A DNA stretch of 64,000 nucleotides, from positions 82,033,001-82,097,000 of the forward strand of contig CM032233.1 in assembly GCA_019009955.1 (NCBI GenBank), written 5' to 3'. Numbering within the stretch: the first letter of the stretch is position 1; every line of letters begins with the position of its first letter. The notes under the pieces were generated by a model. It saw only the letters and a program-made list of their open reading frames with translations, searched no databases and was not told the DNA's origin. Shown in pieces: positions 56,511 through 64,000 of this stretch. The position numbers were made by a program, and so were the translations under genes. The DNA comes from Riptortus pedestris (taxonomy: Eukaryota > Arthropoda > Insecta > Hemiptera > Alydidae).

Positions 56511-56645
56511 CACACATAAATAAACATACACACAAAATTTGTATCTGTCCTCGTTTTCGTCTACGAATCTACTAAGTTTAATGAACATTTGATGAAATTA
56601 GTAGAAACTCCCGTCATAAGTACAACCTCAATAGCTGATTCTTTT
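56311..56645 (-). mobile_element. (CT)n(TA)n microsatellite and INE-R fragment
   Basis: The compound CT/TA/CA tract at 56425-56519 leads to CTCGTTTTCGTCTACG, AATGAACATTTGATGAAATT and CAACCTCAATAGCTGATTC. This is the INE-R conserved block with the palindrome lost at 56645. Confidence 0.75.
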
Positions 56646-57145
56646 TAAACTAGCATCATATTTCATCCTTTGCCTACTGATTTCTCTTAAAAGAGTTATT
56701 GAGAAACGAAGTTGAGGCTCGGTGAGAAACAGATTCAAGACATCCTATTATGATAAAGAGAAGTCATAAAAAAGAAGAAAAATCCGAAAGGGGTTGCTGT
56801 CACCCGTTGAAAAATTGCAACAGGCTTCCCAGGAGCATTTTTAACTAAACCTTCTTACGGAGCAGCCCTTTGTCTTCATTTTCTCCACCCCTTCTTCATG
56901 GCTCACTTTCTTCCCTAAATTTCTCCGTCGTTATTATAATGTCAATGAAGAAAAATAAATCAAATAAAATAATACAAAGTCTTGAAAGTTGTTTTTTCAA
57001 GTTAAGAAGAATCATTTACATATTTATATTCAAATTTCAAAACGAATTTAAAACAAAGAGTGTATATTAATCATAATTTGTTTCCAGTCATTTTTAGTGA
57101 ATTATTACTATAAATACAGCTTGGGCATTGCTTAGAGGTTGTAAA
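56646..57145. other. Unassigned AT-rich sequence
   Basis: Nothing recognised. A 66-residue plus-strand frame (56870-57070) has no motif. Confidence 0.4.
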
Positions 57146-57773
57146 TAAAGTCCGTCACGCATAGGCTGCGTAAACAAAGCAGATTTCCCTTGTGAAGATT
57201 AATAATGGATAAACCTACATACTGCTAACACAACACCACCTTGAATATTAAGTTAATAAAAACAATCGGTAATAAGAAATATTTCTCCTGCCTAAGGGAA
57301 GCGTCTCAAATGTAAACAAACAGGTTTGCCAACGGCTTTCGGAAAGAAAAACAATAACTGAAACATATCAGAATATAACATTCATTTTATTGAAAACTAT
57401 GTATTCTACTTAGTACTGTAATTTATAATGAATCAGAATAATTTTTATCTCAATCAATCAAATTATAGTAGTCCAAGAATTTAAGACGGGAAGGGGGGTC
57501 ACAAGAACACATTTGCATCTATCTCGTATAGTAAAGGTCTCTGGAAAACAATATTTGGTATTTAAGCTTCGAATAATGTGGTTTATTATATAACAGAGTA
57601 TTGTTTATGTAACACGAGTAGAAGTGGGGGTTTACTGAAGGCTGAAAACTGAAAAATGCAAATATCTCGGTTAATATTTGTATTACAGAATAAACGTATA
57701 TTACAATATTTGTAGTAAATTTAATTCGAAATAAAATTGGTTCTATACAATAGAAAGATCTATCTATCTATCC

Positions 57774-57849
<76 letters not shown>

Positions 57850-57928
57850 CTCTATCTCTCTATCTATCTATCTATCTATCTATCTATCCATCTACCTATC
57901 TATCTATCTATCAATCTATCAATCTATC

Positions 57929-57981
<53 letters not shown>

Positions 57982-58007
57982 CCCCACCCACACACACACA
58001 CACACCC

Positions 58008-58059
<52 letters not shown>

Positions 58060-58170
58060 TTTGAATGGACCTCATTTTCTTCATCACCTCGACATTTGAA
58101 GAAAATGTTTGAAAATCGTTATGAATACAACCTCAATAGCTGATTTCCCTCACGGGAAATCTGCTAAAAA
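57146..58170 (-). mobile_element. INE-R copy, both ends intact, expanded microsatellite
   Basis: Left AAAGTCCGTCACGCATAGGC, right TGATTTCCCTCACGGGAAAT with CTGCTAAAAA; the palindrome centre here is TCAC instead of TTAA. The tract between ATTGGTTCTATACAAT and CTTTGAATGGACCTC has grown to about 300 bp and has replaced the G-rich region. Confidence 0.9.
57756..58058. repeat. (TATC)n-(CA)n-(TA)n compound microsatellite
   Basis: About 190 bp of TATC (GATA on the other strand) with sporadic CATC, TCTC and AATC variants, then CA with C-rich interruptions, then TA. Serine/isoleucine/tyrosine repeat frames over it are artefacts. Confidence 0.98.
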
Positions 58171-58174
58171 TGAA

Positions 58175-58420
58175 CGTTGCATATTTAGAGTGGTATTACG
58201 ATTATTAACGAAATTAATTTATTATATACAGTTATTAAATTGATAGATTTTATAAAATCTATTCATGGACTGTGAACTAATTTTATAAAGAATATGTCAT
58301 AAAATAAATGCTATTTAATAATATAACATCAATTAGTAAATGTTTTATAGAAAAAACATGATTCGACGTATCCTATTATGTTATGTTAACATTTAATGGC
58401 AATAAATACATCATTTAACT
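58175..58420 (+). pseudogene. LINE-B 3' UTR fragment
   Basis: GCATATTTAGAGTGGTATTA through TTAATGGCAATAAATACATC. Only the terminal UTR is present, directly abutting an INE-R palindrome end. Confidence 0.6.
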
Positions 58421-58999
58421 CCTGAGTTTAGCTTTTGTTCTAGTTCTATGAACAAAATTCACATTTACCGATCAGTGTATTTTCATAGTACTCTTCTCTT
58501 GATGTCCGTAAACTGTTTGTGCTTTTAATACACAGTATTCATTGTCAAATGTAACAATGGGACATAAAATTCTTTTAGAAATAGAAGCATTGCTCTCCGA
58601 AATTGTGCCCAAAATCGTAACAGTCTCTTGAGGGCACAGAGTCTCTTGGGGGATCCTTTCCTTTACCTAGTTAAGTGTGCCATTCTGCAAAGTGGCTCTC
58701 GACCTTTGGTACTTGAAGGTGCTAGGCCCTTTTGAAAGGTTGGCTTCTGATTTGAATGTAGAGTTCCTGGAAGGGGCAATCCCTTTATGACCTCATAACA
58801 GTGTTTTTTTTTGCTCATTAACTTTGAGACTTGACACCTCTGGAGCCCTTTGAGACTTCTCAAAGACTCCCGCAAATATTGTGATATTCTTGCCCGTCAC
58901 TACGACATATGATGTTTTTCGGGGTGATGAGGACAAAAATAGTTTCATGAGGGTCAAACCTTATTGCATTTACATAGACATTGCATGGTTAAACTAAAA
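58421..58999. other. Unassigned sequence with a weak Kazal-like reading on the minus strand
   Basis: 58855-58925 on the minus strand reads IICRSDGQEYHNICGSL and then a stop. CxSDGxxYxNxC is the core of Kazal domains. Neighbouring cysteines appear only after a frame change (LRSLKGLQRCQ), and no splice-bounded exon can be drawn. It could be a decayed exon or chance. Confidence 0.15.
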
Positions 59000-59562
59000 A
59001 GAACCGATATGTAGACATATTTTTCACCGGCAAGAAAAATAATTACTGAAATATACCTGAATATAACATATTAACTTAATTGAAAACTATTTACTATATC
59101 TAGTACTTTAATATATAATGAATCAGAATAACTTTTATCGCAATAACGCAAATTTTAGTAGCCGAGAATTAAAGAAAAGGGGGGGGGTTCAACATAAGAT
59201 ATTTTCATATATCTCACAAAGTAGAACCTTACACGAGTCTCTAAACCAAAATCACTACAGCCGAACAGTTACTGAAACGGCCGAACTAACTTTCGGCGGA
59301 ATCTCAGGAATAGAACCGACAATAGCTGACCTCATCTCGTCCGTTATCCGCAAACACTTAATAAAAATGTAAATATCTCGGTTATTATTCAAGATAGAGA
59401 ATAAATGTATATAGCAATATTTATAGTGCATTTTAATTGCAATAAGATTGGTTTTATTTAATTTTTCGATCCAACGTATAGTAACGGAGACTTTTCGAAA
59501 ATTCACCCCTTTAAACTCCCCCTCCCACTGGTCCGATTTTAGCGATTAACGAACTTGATCTT

Positions 59563-59604
<42 letters not shown>

Positions 59605-59695
59605 GAACGGACCTCATTTTCGTCATCTCCTGGGTAGGATCGATGGACATTTGAAGAAATTTTTCAAAAATCGCGTCATGAGTAGGACCTCAACA
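59000..59695 (-). mobile_element. INE-R copy, both extreme ends lost
   Basis: Begins ATGTAGACATATTTTTCACC (inside the hairpin-end half) and contains a G9 run (59179-59187), TTATTCAAGATAGAGAATAA and CCCCCTCCCACTGGTCCGAT. (TA)n is at 59568-59598, then the conserved block ends at GAGTAGGACCTCAACAGG before the palindrome. Confidence 0.82.
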
Positions 59696-59814
59696 GGACA
59701 AAACATCTCTATTAAGTTCTCAGACTCCATAACAACAACTATTAAAGTTACCTAGCTACTGTCCTATTCAGCACTCATTCTCATTATAATATAATAATAT
59801 TATTTATTTTCGAT

Positions 59815-60540
59815 TTAGCTCACAACCTTCACTCTAGTTCGTCCGTAAAAATATTAATATCTAAAGTTTAATTCGGCTTTCTAAAAATAAAAATACCAAT
59901 GCCATTCAATTCGATTTAATTGTAAACGCTCCATTCAATTAGCGCTCATACTACACATTCTTAGACATATTTCGATGTACTCGTGTTATAAGACAAATAT
60001 ATAACCCCATATAACTAAAATTAGACTAAATTATTTCTTTTTTTTTAAATCAGATATCATGATTTTTATTTTTACGCCTCCCACAATTTTCACTTCTGCC
60101 CGTCTGTAAGAATATTTGTATACCCTCTGCCTTGAGTTAGTACACTAACCGAGTTTCTTTCTTATCGGTTCAGCTATTTACAAACTTTAGATTTGTTGAC
60201 ATTGTCTATAATTTCAAGTGTATATATTTTTTTCTATTTTAGAGAAACGTATAAACATATTTAATCTAAATAAAAAAAAAAACCAACAATTTTTTTGTCT
60301 GTAAATACCGTTAAAAAAATGAATACGCAAAAAAAACAACAAAAAATCAAACTTTTTATATTTCAAGCCTCGTTTACAACCCACACGTCTGTTCAATCGT
60401 AAGAATAATAATAATGTTACTTATAATATATAAGGTGTTAATGCTAAATGTTTTGTGTTTTGTTCTGTTCGTCAGAGGACAATACAATTGTCGTCTCCAT
60501 CTTTAGTTTTTAGAGTATATCTGACTTACTTTAGGAAAAG
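59815..60540 (-). mobile_element. Helitron-like repeat, two diverged units
   Basis: Two units (about 59815-60130 and 60140-60540) parallel those at 945-1625: CACTCTAGTTCGTCCGTAAA, CCTCCCACAATTTTCACTTC, then TTTAATCTAAATAAAAAAAA and CAAGCCTCGTTTACAACCC. Ends are not resolved. Confidence 0.4.
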
Positions 60541-60566
60541 TATATATATATATACTTTATTATATA

Positions 60567-60598
<32 letters not shown>

Positions 60599-60911
60599 GG
60601 TGCTGTTGTTGTTTTTTGGAGTTTTGGTCAATGTTGGTGAAAAAATCATAGTTTATGCCGATATTTCGAGAATATTTATTTTCTCTTCTCCAAGGCAAGA
60701 CTAAAGATTCTTAAAAACTACTGCCCATTATGTATTGTACTTAGGAATACTGGTTATAAGGAACACTGAATACACTTAGGAATACATAATGTGCAGTAGT
60801 TTTTAAGTATATTTAGTCTGGGCCTGAAGATGAGAAAATAAATATTCTGGAAATATCGGCATAAACTAAGTTTTTTTTCACCAACATTGACAAAAACTCC
60901 TAAAAACAACA

Positions 60912-60913
<2 letters not shown>
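60599..60913. mobile_element. Fold-back element with ~150-bp arms inserted in (TA)n
   Basis: The left arm starts GGTGCTGTTGTTG (60599) and the right arm ends CAACACC (60913). The arms share CAATGTTGGTGAAAAAA, AGTTTATGCCGATATTTC, AATATTTATTTTCTC, AAAAACTACTGC and ATTATGTATT in inverted order, leaving a short centre near 60750-60765. TA runs lie directly outside (60541-60598; 60914-60955). A single arm recurs at 5805-5905. The arm motif CTGAAGATGAGAA...GGAAATATC resembles a decayed hammerhead core. Confidence 0.85.

Positions 60914-60955
<42 letters not shown>
60914..60955. repeat. (TA)n microsatellite
   Basis: TA run on the right side of the fold-back element. Confidence 0.95.
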
Positions 60956-60957
<2 letters not shown>

Positions 60958-61499
60958 GTATATATTATTTTGTTTCATTTCCGCGTTGAAACAAAATTTT
61001 CATGTTTATTTATACTTGAAATTAGTGTTATTCAAATCATTTTCAGGAGTTATTTTCAAATCCAATTTAGCTTAGGCATTGTTTTGTTCGTATATGTTAG
61101 CAGGACCTTAATAATTCTTACGCCTATAGACAGAAAAACCTAGTAATAAATAAATAATTCTCAAATATTGGCATAATTATTTCTGAGATCGATTCATGGA
61201 GTTTTCACTTAATACTTGTAGAGCTCCATGGCTACGATATATGATTTTACGCTGTGGAGAGACCTTAGGAGCAGGGAAATGAATTCGATTTTAGTACTGA
61301 GTCACGTGGTTTTAGTGTGGAGTTTTCACAAGTAATGTTTTCCTTGCGTATAAATAATGTACTATATTCCGAATTTTCGTATCCCTGTAATTACTGGTGT
61401 AAACTATATAATGATAATTAGAGTCGGATAGCAGCACCGATATTTCATTTTCTTCATTACGGAGCTTCAAGCCTTGTTGAAGAAGAAAGAGCATCATGG
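60956..61499. other. Unassigned AT-rich sequence
   Basis: Nothing recognised. A minus-strand frame at 61312-61497 has no motif. Confidence 0.4.
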
Positions 61500-61990
61500 A
61501 GTAAGAGCAGCAGCGAACACTCCAACATGTGATAAGAGCTTAGAAAAAGGGAAAACTTTTAATAACCCTTATGTAGGGACATTCTCAGCTACCCCTTCCC
61601 CACCCTCTAGAGAAAAAAGTTTGAAGAGGAAACTGATAAAAACTTGATAATTCTGGGGCACCGGATCTACTTCAATTACTCCTCCGCCCAACCGCCGCCT
61701 GTAGTAATTTCATCTTTCAAATTTCCCTCCTAATAACGATTACAAGAATCATTATCCTGAAGAAGAATCATCTGCCTTCTTTTTACTCAGCAGTTTATTT
61801 CCTGTTTAATAATGACGTCTGAGGGCAAACTCATAATTCCTTTTTTCATCTTGTGGGGAAAATTAAATCTTCATTGCAGTAATTCATCATAACAAACGGA
61901 AATTTGCTAATTAATATAAGACTGAATGGCTGCTTATAAATCTATTTAAAAAATGAGCCTTATATTTTATAAAATTATTAGTATTGGAAG
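61500..61990. other. Unique island (61540-61830), candidate regulatory sequence
   Basis: Non-repetitive, with GCTACCCCTTCCCCACCCTC, CTCCTCCGCCCAACCGCCGC and AATAACGATTACAAGAATCA. No coding frame. The flanks are AT-rich. Confidence 0.28.
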
Positions 61991-62421
61991 AAAAAGGTCC
62001 GTCACACAGAGGCTGCGTAAACTAATCAGATTTCCCACGAGAAGTTATACAATAGAGAAATCTCCATACCAGAGCCGAACAGTTACGGAAACGGCCGAAT
62101 TAGCTTTTGGCGGGAAACTCGTCCGTTATACGACCACATTTAATAAAAATGCAAATATGTCGGTTAATATTCAAGATAGAGAATAAATGTATATAACAAT
62201 ATTTATAGTAAATTTAATTTGCAATAAGATTGAATTTGTACAATTTTTCGATCCAACGTATAGTAACGGAGAAAATTTCGAAAATCCTCCCCCTTAAACC
62301 ACCCCTCCCACTGGTAAGATTTCAGCCATTAACGAACTTGATCTGTCTTTTTACATAAAACGTTTAAATATCGAATTTGGTAACGATCAAACAAAAATTG
62401 CGACCGCTAGAGCGTTAAGAG

Positions 62422-62477
<56 letters not shown>

Positions 62478-62600
62478 GAACGGACCTCATTTTCGTCATC
62501 TCCTGGGTAGGATCGATAGCCATTTGAAGAAAGTTTTCAAAAATCGCGCCATGAGTACGACCTCAATAGCTGCTTTCCTTTAAGGGAATTCTGCTAAAAA
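61991..62600 (-). mobile_element. INE-R copy, full length, short variant
   Basis: Left AAAAAGGTCCGTCACACAGA, right TTTCCTTTAAGGGAATTCTG. It contains the variant hairpin-half with CAGAGCCGAACAGTTACGGA, a CCTCCCCCTTAAACCACCCC tract and (TA)n at 62428-62471. All blocks are in order. Confidence 0.93.
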
Positions 62601-62837
62601 GCCTAATGAAAGTCCTCCAAGCCGGGACTGGATAAACTAGGGAAATTTCAAATACAATGATGTCTTCAATTCGCATTTTTCTCTACGTACCCCAAATAAG
62701 AGTAAGTACATGAAATGTATGCTGGGCATGATATATTCAGCAGTATAATAAGCTTAATGTGAAAATCTGAAACTGGAAAGGATATTCACTTATATTCATG
62801 CTCAAGCTAAATGCATAGATATAAATAGCACTTATAG
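62601..62837. other. Unassigned sequence
   Basis: Nothing recognised between two INE-R copies. Confidence 0.4.
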
Positions 62838-63388
62838 GAAAGTCCGTCACACATGGGCTGCGTAAACTCAGCAAATTTCCTACGCTAAGGTTTACGATAG
62901 ATAAATCTACATACTGGTAACACCGCCGTGAATATTAAGTAAATTAATAAAAACGGTAATGAGAAATCTTTCAGCCAATCAATATTATTGCAAATGTAAT
63001 GTTCTATAAATGTTATGTACGTTTTTTCACTATGTTCATTATTAACGGAGATATTCGCATTTTTCAGTATTAGCCTTCAGTAAACCTTCACTCCTGCCCA
63101 TGTCATATTAACAATAAGCTGTATGAAGCACTTTATTTGAAGCTTAAATACCAAATATTATTCTATATTAAGTACGTGAGGGGCGTGGGAAATCTTCTTA
63201 GCTAACGCTAAGCGATGGACTTTTTGAAATTTTCTCCCGCTAAACCCACTCTCATCCCGCAGGCCCCATTACAGTAATTAATGAAATTCATCCTCAGTTT
63301 TACATAAAACGGTTAAAGATGGGCTATATCGAAAATCGCTTCATTAATACAACCTCAATAGCAGATTTCCCTTTAGGGAAACCTGCTG
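62838..63388. mobile_element. Rearranged INE-R: minus hairpin half, plus hairpin half, minus palindrome half
   Basis: 62838-62975 is a minus hairpin end (GAAAGTCCGTCACACATGGG). 62976-63225 is a plus body and hairpin end (ATATTATTGCAAATGTAATG to GCTAACGCTAAGCGATGGAC). 63226-63388 is a minus G-tract-to-palindrome segment (AATAGCAGATTTCCCTTTAG with GGAAACCTGCTG). The order implies an insertion of a plus copy into a minus copy plus deletions. Confidence 0.75.
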
Positions 63389-63451
63389 ATGTGAATGAAA
63401 TTGTAAATGTACTAATGATAATGAGGTTTTTATTGCCAGGTCTTCTATATA

Positions 63452-64000
63452 CAGGGTACGGCAAAAAAACCTCCCCGGTTTGAGCAAGCCACCGCGTGAG
63501 TTGTAGTGGGGGTAGAGATGTGGAGGGGGTATTGTTCAGTAGCGGCGTACGTGCCATTTTCAGTGTTCAGATTATGAAACTCGCAGCGCTGCATTTGATG
63601 ACATGCAGCCCTGCCATTCCCCCAGATGCTGTCTTCATTTCTTCTGATGAAGCCCACTTCCACTTGTGTCAAAGTGTTAACAAACAGAATTCCCGCTACT
63701 GGGCTGCAGAAAATCCTAGGGAACTCCACCAACAACCACTACACAGCCCAAAAGTCACAGTTTGGTGCGCCGTTGCGGAATTTGGTGTGTGGGGACCGTA
63801 CTTTTTTGAAGAAGATGGACAAACAGTAACGGTCAATGCCGATCGCTATTGTCACATGATAGAGACGTTTCTCCGACCCAAGATCAACCAGGTTGTTTTA
63901 GACCATGAGGAAGAAGAAGTTTGGTTCCAACAGGACGGAGCCACAGCTCACACTGCTCGGCGGTCCATGGAGATGTTAAGAGAGTGGTTCCCTGGACGTC
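63452..64000 (+). mobile_element. Tc1/mariner-type transposon, left end, cut by window edge
   Basis: Starts CAGGGTACGGCAAAAAAACC after a TA (63450-63451). Only about 145 bp separate the end from the transposase catalytic region, so the N-terminal DNA-binding part has been deleted. The right end is outside the window. Confidence 0.75.
63598..64000 (+). pseudogene. Tc1/mariner-type transposase, catalytic part, incomplete
   Basis: From ATG 63598 an unbroken frame runs to the window edge: MTCSPAIPPDAVFISSDEAH, FHLCQSVNKQNSRYWAAENP, then KVTVWCAVAEFGVWGPYFFE, FLRPKINQVV and VWFQQDGATAHTARRSMEML. SDEAHF carries the first catalytic aspartate and QQDGATAHT the second; the third acidic residue lies beyond 64000. 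The related family cleaves DNA as a DDE/D transposase. No helix-turn-helix region precedes it, so this copy is 5' deleted. GC content is much higher than that of neighbouring DNA, suggesting a fairly recent arrival. The minus-strand frames here are shadows. Confidence 0.85.

Noticed and set aside
1..64000. CRISPR array, bacterial operon, riboswitch or phage content
   Set aside because: No regularly spaced direct repeats with unique spacers, no bacterial genes or ribosome binding sites. The regular repeats are microsatellites and dispersed transposons of a eukaryote.

Overview
This 64 kb window is eukaryotic, AT-rich and almost wholly non-coding. Its repeats and its only recognisable host gene point to an arthropod, probably an insect with a large, transposon-rich genome. 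Evidence: two minus-strand Ig-domain exons that join in phase to give a Sidestep-family Ig fold, DD34D mariner elements, tRNA-headed SINEs, non-LTR retrotransposon tails, Helitron-like ends, and dozens of (TA)n, (CA)n and (TATC)n microsatellites. I cannot name the species. Most short open frames here are artefacts of microsatellites (YIYIYI, THTHTH, SICLSI-type peptides) or antisense repeat sequence.

Host gene: exons at 8050-8163 and 2190-2393 (minus strand, both phase 1-1) are separated by a 5.7 kb intron full of repeats. They encode one Ig domain ending LDMN. No further exons were found, so most or all of 8.2-64 kb may be one large upstream intron; that is an inference. Several GC-richer, non-repetitive, non-coding islands (about 19.0-19.6, 22.2-22.5, 27.5-27.7, 33.6-33.8, 41.8-42.0, 43.7-44.3, 46.5-46.8 and 61.5-61.8 kb) stand out in it and are candidate regulatory elements.

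Repeats: the dominant component is one interspersed family, called INE-R here, with about 30 full or partial copies on both strands. One end carries a near-perfect palindrome with TTAA at its centre, then about 110 bp of conserved sequence, then a (TA)n tract at a fixed position. The other end carries an inverted copy of the subterminal motif GCAGATTTCCC, a short hairpin (ACGCAG/CTGCGT) and GACGGACTTTTT. This layout resembles DINE-1/HINE elements, the non-autonomous Helentrons. Copies sit head-to-tail in T-runs at three junctions. No autonomous partner is visible.

Other mobile elements: a 1307 bp mariner with TA duplications and one stop codon in its transposase; an internally deleted 839 bp mariner; a Tc1/mariner-type element cut by the right window edge; a 573 bp piggyBac-like MITE flanked by TTAA; three solo LTRs of one LTR family; three copies of a tRNA-SINE, two with clear target-site duplications; several LINE families (RNase H/C-terminal fragments and a multi-copy 3' end); a hAT remnant; Helitron-like elements; a Penelope-like fragment; and a fold-back element. 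Nesting gives relative ages: mariners in INE-R, a SINE in INE-R, the piggyBac MITE in an old LINE, INE-R in a hAT remnant.
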